DNA of 64,000 nt, from contig DATBHG010000106.1 in NCBI GenBank assembly GCA_036557665.1, positions 62,001-126,000 of the forward strand, written 5' to 3'. Origin of the DNA: VAZQ01 sp036557665. Lineage in GTDB: Bacteria > Pseudomonadota > Alphaproteobacteria > Rhizobiales > Xanthobacteraceae. The notes beneath the pieces are model-generated. The model had not been told where the DNA came from, did not search any database, and saw only the letters and a list, made by a program, of their open reading frames with translations. Below, piece by piece: positions 32,285 through 40,661 of the stretch; the stretch's first letter is position 1, and every line of letters starts with the position of its first letter. Position numbers and translations under genes: made by a program.

Positions 32285-35200
32285 ATGGATGTCGGAGGAT
32301 GGCTGCGGGGTCTTGGCCTCGAGCAGTATGAGGCGATCTTCCGCGAGAACGCCATAGATGCGAGCGTGCTCCCCGATCTCACGGAGCACCATCTGCGCGA
32401 GATGGGCCTTCCGCTCGGTGTCCGTCTCAAGCTCCAGAAAGCCATCAATGCACTCGCTTCGAGTGCAGAGCCGACGAGCCCCCCGCTCGCGCCGGCGGTC
32501 TCCGGCCCCGCCGCAGATGTTGCGGAGCGCCGGCAAGTCACGGTCATGTTCTCCGATCTGGTCGGCTCGACTGCTCTGGCGGCCCGCATGGACCCCGAGG
32601 ATCTGCGCGAGATCATGGCCAGCTATCAAAGATGCGTGGCCGAGACTGTGCAGCGTTATGACGGGTTCGTTGCGAGGTACATGGGCGACGGCGTGCTGGT
32701 GCATTTCGGCTATCCGCGCGCCCACGAGGATGACGCCGAGCGGGCCGTGCGCGCGGGGCTCGAGCTGATTGCAGCGGTCGGCGCGCTCGAAGCGCCCACT
32801 CCCCTGCAAACTCGCGTCGGCATTGCGACCGGGCTTGTCGTCGTCGGCGAGCTTATCGGCTCGGGGGACGCGCAGGAACGCAGCATCGTCGGCAAGACAC
32901 CGAACCTGGCTGCGCGCCTGCAGGGCCTCGCCCAGCCGAACATGGTCGTGATCTGCGGCAGCACGCGCAACCTTCTCGGCAACCTGTTTGAGCTGAACGA
33001 TCTCGGGCCCAGAGAGCTCAAGGGCATCGCCGAGCCGACGCGGGCGTGGGCGGCAGTGCGCGCGAGCTCGGTAGCCAGTCGGTTCGAGGCGCTGCGAGCG
33101 GCGAGCCTGTCGGCTCTCGTCGGCCGCGAGGAGGAGTGCCAATTGTTGCTGCGGCGATGGTCGACGGCAAAGTCGGGGCAAGGTCAGGTGGTCCTGCTCT
33201 CGGGCGAAGCCGGTATCGGCAAGTCGCGGCTCACCGCTGCGCTGCTGGAGAGCCTCGCCGCCGAGCCGCACGTGTGCTTGCGCTATTTCTGCTCGCCCCA
33301 GCACACGGACAGCACGTTTTATCCGATCATTGGCCAGATTGAGCGCGCCGCAGGACTGGTGCGCGGCGATACCCCGCAAGCTCAGCTCGAGAAGCTCGAC
33401 CGGATGCTGGCGCAAACCGCAACCGCGCGTGAGGATGCAGCGCTGGTTGCGGAGCTGCTGTCGGTTGCGAACGATGGCCGTTATCCCGCGTCAGCGCTGA
33501 GCCCGGAGCAGCGGCGCGAGAGAACGTTGGACGCGCTCGTGTCGCACGTGCAGGCCCTGTCATGCTCCAATCCGGTGCTGATCATCTTCGAGGATGCACA
33601 TTGGAGCGACCCGACCAGCCTGGAAGCATTTGGCCGGATGGTGGACCGGATCGCGACTCTGAGAGCGCTGCTGATTGTGACGTTCCGGCCGGACTTCGAT
33701 GCGCCCTGGGCGGGACGAGCTCATGTGACCCTGCTTAGTCTGAACCGACTGACGCAGCGCGAAGTCTCGGCAATGATCGACCATCTTGTAGCGAATAATC
33801 AATTGCCGGCGGGCGTACGTCAGGACATCGTCGAGCGCACCGATGGGATCCCCTTGTTCGTCGAGGAGATGACCAAGGCAGTGCTGGAGGCCGGCAGCGA
33901 GGCGGGGGCCGAGCGTGCCGCAGCCGCGGTTCCGTTCCCGGGCCCTCCGGTCCCTGCAAGCTTGCACGCATCGCTCATGGCACGCCTTGACCGGCTCGGC
34001 CCGGCAAGGGAGGTGGCACAGATCGGCGCAGCGATCGGACGCAACTTTTCCCACGCCCTGCTCGCTGCCGTGGCGCGCAAACCCGACGCGGAGCTGGAAT
34101 CGGCGATCGACCGCCTCGTTTCGGCGAGCTTGCTGCTCCGCCAAGGATTGCCGCCGCACTCCAGCTACGTGTTCAAGCATGCGCTGGTGCAGGACGCTGC
34201 CTATGGCTCGCTGCTGCGCGCATCGCGCCGCATCCTTCACGCTCGTATCGTCGATACGCTGGAGGGCGAATTCACGGAAATTGCCGATCGTCAGCCGGAG
34301 CTGCTGGCGCGTCACTGCACCGAGGCAAGACTGATGGAGAAAGCCGCAGCGCTATGGGGTAGAGCCGGACTGCGCTCTCTTGAGCGCTCGGCGCTGGTCG
34401 AAGCCGCGGAGCAGCTCACGCGCGCTCTTGCCCTGATCGCCACCCTCCCCATGACTCCCGAGCTGCGCCGCGAGCAGATCAAGCTTCAAGTCGCGCTGAT
34501 AACCCCGCTCATGCATGTGAAAGGCTATGCCGCGCCGGAAACCAAGGCGGCGGCCGAGCGAGCCCGAGTGCTGATCGAGGAGGCCGAAGCATGCGGCGAG
34601 CATCCCGAGGACCCGCTGCTGCTGTTTTCGGTGCTCTTCAGCTTCTGGACTGCGAGCTTTGTTGCATTCGACGGCGAGGCTCTGCGCGAGCGGGCAAGTC
34701 AGTTCCTGACACTGGCCGAGAAGCGAGGGGCCGCGGTGCCGATCATGATCGGCCACCGCATCATGGGCTCCGTGCTACACACCGGTGCTTTCGCGGAAGG
34801 GCGAGCCCATCTCGATCGCGCAATCGCATTGTACGATGCTGCCGAGCATCGTTGCCTGGCCAACCGTTTCGGCCAAGACGTGCGGGTGGCGGCCCTATCG
34901 TATCGTTCCTGGGCGCTGTGGATGCTTGGATATCCGGATGCCGCGCTCGCCGACGCGGGCCATGCACTCGGGGAAGCGCGAGAGATCGGCCAGGCAGCCA
35001 CCTTGATGTACGCGCTGGTGCACGCTTTGTTCATCCACATCCAATGTGGAAACCGCGGGACCGCGCAAGCCGAGGCCGATGAGCTTGTCGCTCTGGCCAA
35101 CGAAAAAAACGCCTTGTTCTGGAAGGCGCAAGGAATGTCGATGCAAGGCTGCATACTGGCGGTGACCGGCAAGCCCGCAGACGCCGTGCAGATGATCACC

Positions 35201-35677
35201 TCCGGTATAACCGCGTGGCAGACGACGGGGTCAACCTTCTGGATGCCGTTGTATCTGTCGTACTTGGCGAGTGCCTATGCCGAGCTTGGCCAATTCGAAA
35301 CCGCTTGGCGATATATCGATGAAGCGATGAGCTTGGCCGAAACAACCAGGGAAAGATGGTATGAAGCCGAGACTTATCGGATAGCCGGCGAGATCAGCCT
35401 GCGCTCGCACGCGCAGGGGCCGGCGAAAGCAGCAGGGTTTTTCGAGCGTGGACTCGCCATTGCACGCGCCCAACAAGCAAAGTCGTGGGAATTGCGCGCG
35501 GTGATGACCCTCGCGACGCTTTGGCGCGATGAGGGCAGGCAGCAGCAGGCCCGCGATTGGCTCGTCCCGATCTTTGGCTGGTTTACCGAAGGTTTCGAGA
35601 CTGTGGATTTGAAGCAGGCCGCAGGCTTGCTCGAGGCCGAGCGCGCCGTGATGGAAGGTCTGTCTGCTGGCAGCTGA
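32285..35677 (+). CDS. SAM-domain / class III nucleotide cyclase / AAA ATPase / TPR regulator, 1130 aa
   Basis: A SAM domain (about 1-56, VGGWLRGLGLEQYEAIFRENAID) is followed by a class III adenylate/guanylate cyclase domain (about 80-255) with metal Asp in VMFSDLVGST (near 91) and GDGVLVHFGYPRAHEDD. An ATPase domain (about 280-600) has Walker A LLSGEAGIGKSRLT and Walker B-like VLIIFEDAHWSD. TPR-like helices cover about 690-1120. This architecture is common in Bradyrhizobium-type genomes and thought to be signal-responsive; partners are unknown. Met 32285 was chosen to begin at the SAM domain; an in-frame ATG lies 57 nt upstream. Its stop overlaps the P450 start, so the two are coupled. Confidence 0.92.
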   Translation: MDVGGWLRGLGLEQYEAIFRENAIDASVLPDLTEHHLREMGLPLGVRLKLQKAINALASSAEPTSPPLAPAVSGPAADVAERRQVTVMFSDLVGSTALAARMDPEDLREIMASYQRCVAETVQRYDGFVARYMGDGVLVHFGYPRAHEDDAERAVRAGLELIAAVGALEAPTPLQTRVGIATGLVVVGELIGSGDAQERSIVGKTPNLAARLQGLAQPNMVVICGSTRNLLGNLFELNDLGPRELKGIAEPTRAWAAVRASSVASRFEALRAASLSALVGREEECQLLLRRWSTAKSGQGQVVLLSGEAGIGKSRLTAALLESLAAEPHVCLRYFCSPQHTDSTFYPIIGQIERAAGLVRGDTPQAQLEKLDRMLAQTATAREDAALVAELLSVANDGRYPASALSPEQRRERTLDALVSHVQALSCSNPVLIIFEDAHWSDPTSLEAFGRMVDRIATLRALLIVTFRPDFDAPWAGRAHVTLLSLNRLTQREVSAMIDHLVANNQLPAGVRQDIVERTDGIPLFVEEMTKAVLEAGSEAGAERAAAAVPFPGPPVPASLHASLMARLDRLGPAREVAQIGAAIGRNFSHALLAAVARKPDAELESAIDRLVSASLLLRQGLPPHSSYVFKHALVQDAAYGSLLRASRRILHARIVDTLEGEFTEIADRQPELLARHCTEARLMEKAAALWGRAGLRSLERSALVEAAEQLTRALALIATLPMTPELRREQIKLQVALITPLMHVKGYAAPETKAAAERARVLIEEAEACGEHPEDPLLLFSVLFSFWTASFVAFDGEALRERASQFLTLAEKRGAAVPIMIGHRIMGSVLHTGAFAEGRAHLDRAIALYDAAEHRCLANRFGQDVRVAALSYRSWALWMLGYPDAALADAGHALGEAREIGQAATLMYALVHALFIHIQCGNRGTAQAEADELVALANEKNALFWKAQGMSMQGCILAVTGKPADAVQMITSGITAWQTTGSTFWMPLYLSYLASAYAELGQFETAWRYIDEAMSLAETTRERWYEAETYRIAGEISLRSHAQGPAKAAGFFERGLAIARAQQAKSWELRAVMTLATLWRDEGRQQQARDWLVPIFGWFTEGFETVDLKQAAGLLEAERAVMEGLSAGS

Positions 35678-36975
35678 TGGCGAGACCACCACCCGGCCCC
35701 AAGGGCGCCTCTCTGGGCAAACTCAACTATGAGCTCTGGCGAGCCGACATGCTCGGCTTTCTCGCGGCGCTCGCCGAGCATTATGGAGACGTCGTCGGAT
35801 TTGCTCTCGGACGCTCGCGTTGCATCCTGGTCAATGGCGCTGCTGAGGTGCGCGCGCTGTTTCTGGAGCACGAAGCATGCCTGCGCAAACCGGAATTCGT
35901 CAAAAGCTCCAATCGCGGCCATTGGGGTGACGGCCTCACGACCCTCGAAGGACCGGCCTGGGAGGCGCGGCGGCGATTGATCCAGTCCTGCTTCGGCGCG
36001 CGATCCATGGCGCGTGCTTTGCCCTTGGTGGCCGAGTGCGCGGCGGGCATGCTGGACACCTGGTCTTCCCTCGGCGAGGCCGACCTGCTCAAGGAATTTC
36101 GTATGCTCACCGCCCGGATCGCGGCGCGGTTGGTGCTGGACGCTGAATTGGAAGGGTACGGGTGCGACAATGGCCGATCCGGCGTGCTCCCTGTCGTGGA
36201 AGTCTATGGCGACGAGCACATCGGCAGCTCCGGAGGCGATCCGACCGCGCCGCTGGTCATGGTGCGACCCCGGGCGCCAGCTCGCATGGACATTGCAGTC
36301 CGCATGATCGATGAGCGCATCAAGACCGGTGAAGCGAGGCAGGACATTCTTTCGGACCTCGTTCGCGCCCGGTTTTCAGACGGCGAACGTCTCACGCGCG
36401 ACGAGATCGTGGACGAGGTCATCCAGATGCTCTACGCCGGACATCACACGATCCCGTCCACGCTCGTGAATTTCTGGCGCGACATTTCCGCGACAGACGC
36501 CGTTAGAATAGCAGCGGAATCCGATTACCTGTCCGCGAGAGGCGTGTGGAATTGGCCGGATCTCTCAGTGTCTTACTGTCTTGCCGCCCTGAAGGAGAGC
36601 ATGCGTCTGCACCCGCCGGCGCCCATCATCTATCGGGAGGTAGAGAGCGCTTTCGAGCTCTGCGGGTTCGAATTTCCACGGAACGTGGCTGTATGGGTTA
36701 GTCCGCAATTGCTTCATAACGACGCAAGATACTTTCCCGAGCCAAATCTCTTTCGCCCTGACCGTTTCATGAAGGATACCCTCGCGGTGACGCCCCGATC
36801 CCCCTACTTTCCATTCGGTGCAGGCCGGCGCGTGTGCGTCGCATCCCATATGGCGCTTCAGCAGATGACCCTGATTGCTCTTCTCACGGCGCGTCGTTTT
36901 CGGCTCATTTCTGCCCGCGACGGATGCTCTGTCTTCAGGCTGCAAGCCGTCAGCCAGAGCCGGAGCGTTTGTTGA
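35677..36975 (+). CDS. Cytochrome P450, 432 aa
   Basis: Haem monooxygenase. Proline-rich start (MARPPPGPKG), I-helix AGHHT (near residue 255), K-helix ExxR in KESMRLHPPAP (near 307), and haem loop FPFGAGRRVCVASH with the ligand Cys near 387; the usual Gly two after Cys is Ala. No N-terminal membrane anchor, so probably soluble. The ATG shares its A with the cyclase stop (TGATG), implying translational coupling, and the stop overlaps the -35 box of the first precursor promoter. Position suggests oxidation of the peptide product; no redox partner is adjacent. Confidence 0.92.
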   Translation: MARPPPGPKGASLGKLNYELWRADMLGFLAALAEHYGDVVGFALGRSRCILVNGAAEVRALFLEHEACLRKPEFVKSSNRGHWGDGLTTLEGPAWEARRRLIQSCFGARSMARALPLVAECAAGMLDTWSSLGEADLLKEFRMLTARIAARLVLDAELEGYGCDNGRSGVLPVVEVYGDEHIGSSGGDPTAPLVMVRPRAPARMDIAVRMIDERIKTGEARQDILSDLVRARFSDGERLTRDEIVDEVIQMLYAGHHTIPSTLVNFWRDISATDAVRIAAESDYLSARGVWNWPDLSVSYCLAALKESMRLHPPAPIIYREVESAFELCGFEFPRNVAVWVSPQLLHNDARYFPEPNLFRPDRFMKDTLAVTPRSPYFPFGAGRRVCVASHMALQQMTLIALLTARRFRLISARDGCSVFRLQAVSQSRSVC

Positions 36976-37001
36976 CAGCGGGAGCGCCGCAATCGTAGGC
37001 T
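36972..37001 (+). promoter_or_regulatory. Candidate promoter of precursor gene 1
   Basis: TTGACA (36972-36977), 18 bp, TAGGCT (36996-37001). The -35 hexamer, with preceding TTTG, is repeated before precursor gene 2 in the same context (TTTGTTGACAG), supporting a duplicated promoter-precursor unit. Confidence 0.5.
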
Positions 37002-37113
37002 GCAAACGACCTGTTTTCAGCGAGATTGGGAAACGGGTTGAACACGGCCGTCAGGCGATCATGGGGTTTCGCCTGCGACGCTAGCTGCCGCCAACCCTCT
37101 CGAAGGAAGAACA

Positions 37114-37338
37114 GTGGCTAAACTCACCAGCAAGGACTGGGGCAAGATCCATGCAAAAGCATGGCGCGACCCGAATTTCAGGAAGCTCCTGGAGAGCGAC
37201 CCGACCAAGGCCGTGCACACTTACGGCAAGGAAGTCGGCAAGACTTTCGACAAGATCCTCACGGTACGCGGCAAGCCTGCGGGCATCCCCGACCCACATC
37301 TGGAGCACGTGCATCCGTTTCCGCCCTCCTGCTGCTGA
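37114..37338 (+). CDS. RiPP precursor peptide 1, NHLP-type leader, core ending HPFPPSCC, 74 aa
   Basis: GTG start with GAAGGAAG at 37102-37109. The leader (about residues 1-50: LTSKDWGKIHAKAWRDPNF, RKLLESDPTKAVHTYGKEVG) resembles the N-terminal region of nitrile hydratase alpha, the known NHLP leader class. A variable linker (about 51-65) leads to the C-terminal HPFPPSCC. Ser and both Cys are the only heterocyclisable residues near the end. There is no Gly-Gly or Gly-Ala cleavage site, unusual for NHLPs. Same length as precursor 2 and 482 bp upstream of the cyclodehydratase. Core boundary uncertain. Confidence 0.85.
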   Translation: MAKLTSKDWGKIHAKAWRDPNFRKLLESDPTKAVHTYGKEVGKTFDKILTVRGKPAGIPDPHLEHVHPFPPSCC

Positions 37339-37438
37339 GAAGCAGATGGCGCAATGGACGCGGCATCGGGTTGATCCGCGTCAGCTGGGTTTGAAGGACC
37401 TGAATGTGCATGCCTACAGCCGCTGTGCCGTTCATTTG

Positions 37439-37467
37439 TTGACAGGGCAGACTCGTAACTCAATACT
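37439..37467 (+). promoter_or_regulatory. Candidate promoter of precursor gene 2 and the biosynthetic genes
   Basis: TTGACA (37439-37444), 17 bp, AATACT (37462-37467), about 110 bp upstream of the GTG start of precursor 2. The -35 context matches that of precursor 1. A strong hairpin begins four bases after the -10 box. Confidence 0.55.
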
Positions 37468-37470
37468 GTC

Positions 37471-37501
37471 GCTTGCACGCGGACCTCGGACGCGTGCAAG
37501 C
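37471..37501 (+). promoter_or_regulatory. Perfect 11-bp hairpin in the precursor-2 leader
   Basis: GCTTGCACGCG (37471-37481) and CGCGTGCAAGC (37491-37501) pair exactly around a 9-nt loop. It would overlap the predicted transcription start. It could be an operator for a dimeric regulator or a 5'-UTR stem. It is 133 bp after the precursor-1 stop with no T-run, so termination of precursor-1 transcripts is a weaker alternative. Confidence 0.6.
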
Positions 37502-37579
37502 TGATGTTACACTTGCGGCGGTCATGGGGTGCCGCGGCAAGTTTTGGGGTGCACCGAACCCCTTGAAGGAACCACAGCA

Positions 37580-37804
37580 GTGGCCGTACTCACCGACAGG
37601 GAGTGGGGCAGGATCTATGCGAAGGCATGGACCGACCCCGCGTTCAGAAAGCTCTTGGAAACCGATCCGACCCAAGCCATCAAGGCGTACGGCAGGGAAG
37701 TCGGCAAGACTTTTCCGAAAATAGTCAGGTTGGAACGCAGGCCGAAGAAAAAAAAAGACGAGGACCTTACCAGCATTCATCCCTTTCCGCCCTCCTGCTG
37801 CTGA
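37580..37804 (+). CDS. RiPP precursor peptide 2, NHLP-type leader, core ending HPFPPSCC, 74 aa
   Basis: GTG start, GAAGGAA at 37565-37571. Aligns gaplessly with precursor 1 over all 74 residues: the leader is well conserved (EWGRIYAKAWTDPAFRKLLE, GREVGKTF), the last eight residues are identical, while the linker differs completely (RRPKKKKDEDLTS here against GKPAGIPDPHLEH). The tail's DNA is nearly identical, including the stop. The cyclodehydratase gene follows after 15 bp. This pattern (leader and core kept, linker free) is what enzyme recognition plus a fixed product would give. Confidence 0.87.
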   Translation: MAVLTDREWGRIYAKAWTDPAFRKLLETDPTQAIKAYGREVGKTFPKIVRLERRPKKKKDEDLTSIHPFPPSCC

Positions 37805-37819
37805 GCCGGACGAATTCTT

Positions 37820-40096
37820 ATGCATGTGGACGCAGTAGGACGTCCACGCTTCAAGTCATGCATCGAGCCCATCGCCGCTGGGGATGGGCTCTTTTTGCTT
37901 TCGGAAGGCCGGCACACCTGGATGCCTGAGCCGATATTTACGGCGCTCGCGCCCATGTTGGACGGCACGCACGAGGTCGAAACTATCTTCGAGACCCTTT
38001 CTGAGAGCTACGCGGCGGAGCAGGTTTTCGCGGCGCTCGATCACCTCAGGATCGGCGGGTACCTGGCGGAGGATGCCGCCGTCGAGCCGCGGCCGGCGCG
38101 GGCATTCTGGGAGCATCTCGGGGTGGCGCCCTCGCTGGCGCGATTGCGGCTCGATGCCGCGCGGGTTGCCACGGTGGCATTCGGTGATGTTGAGCTGGCG
38201 CCGATCGGCGACTTGCTCAAGCTCCAGGGCCTCAACCGCGCCGACGAGGCCGAGGTCGCCCTGGTCGTCACCGACGACTACCTTCGACCGGAGCTGTCCG
38301 TTTGGAACAGCCAGTCGCTGGCAACGGGAAAGAGCTGGCTCCTGGTCAAACCGGTCGGTATCGAGACATGGATCGGGCCGATGTTCCTGCCGGGGCGAAC
38401 CGCCTGCTGGGAGTGTCTCGCTCAGCGACTGCGCGGGCATCGTAAGCTGCAGGAATACCTCGCTCGACGCAGCGGCAGCGACGCTCCGGTGGGCATAATT
38501 CCCACGGCTCTTGCTTCGACCGCACATGGCGCGATGTCCGATGCAGTGACTGAGATCACCTGTTTCGTCGGCACCGGCGGCCAATCCGGCCTCGTCGATC
38601 GAGTGGTCTCGACCAACGTGCTCACGCTTGAAAGAAGCCAGCACACACTCATCCGCCGCCCCCAGTGTCCCTCGTGCGGCTCTCGAGACCTGGTCAATCG
38701 AGCACATGCCGGACCGGTGCAGCTGGGCTGGCGGCCGAAGCTCCACCAATCGGATGGCGGAGATCGCGCACTGGATCAGAGGGAAGTCCTGCGTCGGCTG
38801 GAGCGACACCTCAGCCCGATCACCGGCATTGTGAGCAGGCTCGTACCGGGAGAGCGGGCCGCCGTAAGCGGCGGTGCCGCAAAAGGCCTGACCGTGACAT
38901 TTGCGGCCGATCACAATTTTTCTGAAATGTACGACGATCGATTCTTTCTTCGCGAAGGCCTGCGGCGGCGCTCCGGGGGGAAGGGTAAGAGCGTCGATCA
39001 GGCGCGCGCGAGCGCACTCGCGGAATCCTTGGAACGCTATTGCGGCGTCTTTGACGGAACGGAGCCGCGCATCCGGTCAAGTTTTGCGAAGCTCGGGAAG
39101 GCAGCAGTCCATCCGAACGCCTGCATGTGCTACAGCGAGCGTCAATACGCACAACGCGAGGCGAACAACCGGCGGGGACACAAAGCCTACTGGGTGCCGC
39201 AGCCGCTGCGAGAGGACGTCGAGATCGACTGGACGCCGCTATGGTCGCTCCCGGCCGATGAGCCGCGTTATCTCCCGACTTCCTTCTGTTACTACGGATA
39301 TCAGAGTGCCGATCCGCTCTTTGCCAGGGCCGATTCCAACGGCTGCGCCGCCGGTTGCGTCATCGAGGAGGCCGTGCTCCAGGGCGTGCTCGAGCTGATC
39401 GAGCGCGACGCCGTCGCCCTGTGGTGGTACAATCGGCTACGGCGGCCCGGCCTGGATCTCAAAGCGATCGACGACACATTCGTCTGCGCTCTGGTTCGTC
39501 ATTATGGCGAGCTCCGGCGCGAGCTTTGGGTGCTCGATGTCACAAGCGACCTCGGAGTGCCGGTCTTTGCCGCATTGTCCAAGCGCACCGATAAGCCCGA
39601 GGAGGACATCATCTACGGTTTTGGTGCGCATCTCGATGCACGGATCGCTCTGAGGCGGGCGCTGACCGAGCTGAGCCAATCGCTGGAGGCCGTGCCGACC
39701 CTATCCGGTCCGGACTCGACGCGGACATACCGCGGAAACGAGGAGGCCATGCATTGGTGGCGCACGATTCGTGTTGCCGACGCAGGCTACCTTGCGCCTG
39801 ACCTCGCAGCGGGACCGCGCCGCCTCGACCAGCTCAATAATTTGGCGTCCGACGATCTCGGGCAGGACGTCTCGACCTGCAAAGAGCTCCTGGGACGCCG
39901 GGGGATCGATCTGCTCGTGCTCGACCAGACGCGGCCTGACATTGCATTCCCCGTGGTGCGCGTGGTTGCACCGGGGTTGCGCCATTTCTGGGCCCGTTTC
40001 GGGCCCGGCCGTCTCTATGACGTGCCGTTGCGAGAAGGCTGGATTTCCCGGCCGCTCTCGGAGGAAGAGATGAATCCCTTCGTCATCCAGTTCTAG
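37820..40096 (+). CDS. Fused E1-like/YcaO TOMM cyclodehydratase, 758 aa
   Basis: ATP-dependent enzyme converting Cys/Ser to azolines. Residues about 1-85 look like a peptide-binding RRE; about 85-300 form the E1-like partner with a four-Cys zinc site (C196/C199 in CWEC, C283/C286 in CPSCG). The YcaO domain (about 355-758) has the ATP/Mg motifs SGGKGKSVDQARASALAESLERYCG and DSNGCAAGCVIEEAVLQGVLELIERDA. It ends NPFVIQF, lacking the proline-rich tail of many azoline-forming YcaOs. It follows precursor 2 by 15 bp. No SagB-type dehydrogenase gene is nearby, so products may stay azolines or be oxidised by the cluster's other enzymes. Confidence 0.93.
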   Translation: MHVDAVGRPRFKSCIEPIAAGDGLFLLSEGRHTWMPEPIFTALAPMLDGTHEVETIFETLSESYAAEQVFAALDHLRIGGYLAEDAAVEPRPARAFWEHLGVAPSLARLRLDAARVATVAFGDVELAPIGDLLKLQGLNRADEAEVALVVTDDYLRPELSVWNSQSLATGKSWLLVKPVGIETWIGPMFLPGRTACWECLAQRLRGHRKLQEYLARRSGSDAPVGIIPTALASTAHGAMSDAVTEITCFVGTGGQSGLVDRVVSTNVLTLERSQHTLIRRPQCPSCGSRDLVNRAHAGPVQLGWRPKLHQSDGGDRALDQREVLRRLERHLSPITGIVSRLVPGERAAVSGGAAKGLTVTFAADHNFSEMYDDRFFLREGLRRRSGGKGKSVDQARASALAESLERYCGVFDGTEPRIRSSFAKLGKAAVHPNACMCYSERQYAQREANNRRGHKAYWVPQPLREDVEIDWTPLWSLPADEPRYLPTSFCYYGYQSADPLFARADSNGCAAGCVIEEAVLQGVLELIERDAVALWWYNRLRRPGLDLKAIDDTFVCALVRHYGELRRELWVLDVTSDLGVPVFAALSKRTDKPEEDIIYGFGAHLDARIALRRALTELSQSLEAVPTLSGPDSTRTYRGNEEAMHWWRTIRVADAGYLAPDLAAGPRRLDQLNNLASDDLGQDVSTCKELLGRRGIDLLVLDQTRPDIAFPVVRVVAPGLRHFWARFGPGRLYDVPLREGWISRPLSEEEMNPFVIQF

Positions 40097-40119
40097 TGCT
40101 TGCCACCGGGAGGAATTCA

Positions 40120-40650
40120 ATGAGCTCAATTCTTCTTTCTGACTACAGGACACCCTTTGACATCATGGTAGGCTTCTGGGCCAAGCAATCCATCATATAC
40201 GACGAGAAGGGCGTCTATGTTGACTCGACGCCCGGCCTCGTCGCGATTTATTGGAAGAAGCGAGGCAAGCTCATTCATTTCCGCGAGGACCTCCTGGAGG
40301 ATTCGAGCGACTCCGCAAAGGGCTACGCGCACCGCGCGGCTATTGCGAAGCTGATCCGCTCGGAGTTCGACCTTGAAGTGAGGGGTAAATTCGCGAGCGG
40401 AAAATCGGGGGGCGTGACGGTCACCGGTAGAGAGGCCCGTCCGGACGTGTATCATTTCCATCTTAAAGTACCCGAGGGCCATTGGTACAACAGTCACTAC
40501 AGCCCAACCCCGAATGCGCGGCACATCATGGGTCCGCTCGTACCCGCCGATGGAGACGGTGAAATCGCGTACATTGTCGTGCAAACCCTGTCGCGCGTAT
40601 CTTATGATATTCCAAAGGCATACAAGCGCGACATCCAGCGAGCTCGCTGA
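40120..40650 (+). CDS. Uncharacterised protein of the RiPP cluster, 176 aa
   Basis: Not recognised. GGGAGGA at 40108-40114 favours ATG 40120. Soluble alpha/beta-looking protein: an N-terminal part with several aromatics (PFDIMVGFWAKQSIIYDEKG, VAIYWKKRGKLIHF), a Lys/Arg/Ser-rich middle, then DVYHFHLKVPEGHWYNSHYS with clustered His/Tyr/Trp that could bind a metal or substrate, and VVQTLSRVSYDIP. No signal peptide or membrane helix. It sits 23 bp after the cyclodehydratase and 11 bp before the FAD enzyme. It may be a modification enzyme, chaperone or immunity protein; undecided. Confidence 0.75.
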   Translation: MSSILLSDYRTPFDIMVGFWAKQSIIYDEKGVYVDSTPGLVAIYWKKRGKLIHFREDLLEDSSDSAKGYAHRAAIAKLIRSEFDLEVRGKFASGKSGGVTVTGREARPDVYHFHLKVPEGHWYNSHYSPTPNARHIMGPLVPADGDGEIAYIVVQTLSRVSYDIPKAYKRDIQRAR

Positions 40651-40661
40651 GGTGCGCTCGA

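Noticed and set aside
31790..33415. 541-codon minus-strand frame opposite the cyclase gene
   Set aside because: The plus-strand frame has unambiguous SAM and cyclase motifs; the antisense product is compositionally random.
36661..36680. GGGTTCGAATTTCC, resembling a tRNA T-arm
   Set aside because: Inside the P450 coding frame and without an anticodon or acceptor stem around it.
37339..37560. A possible third precursor between the two recognised ones
   Set aside because: All three plus-strand frames were read; no leader-like sequence or SCC tail occurs, only the promoter and hairpin.
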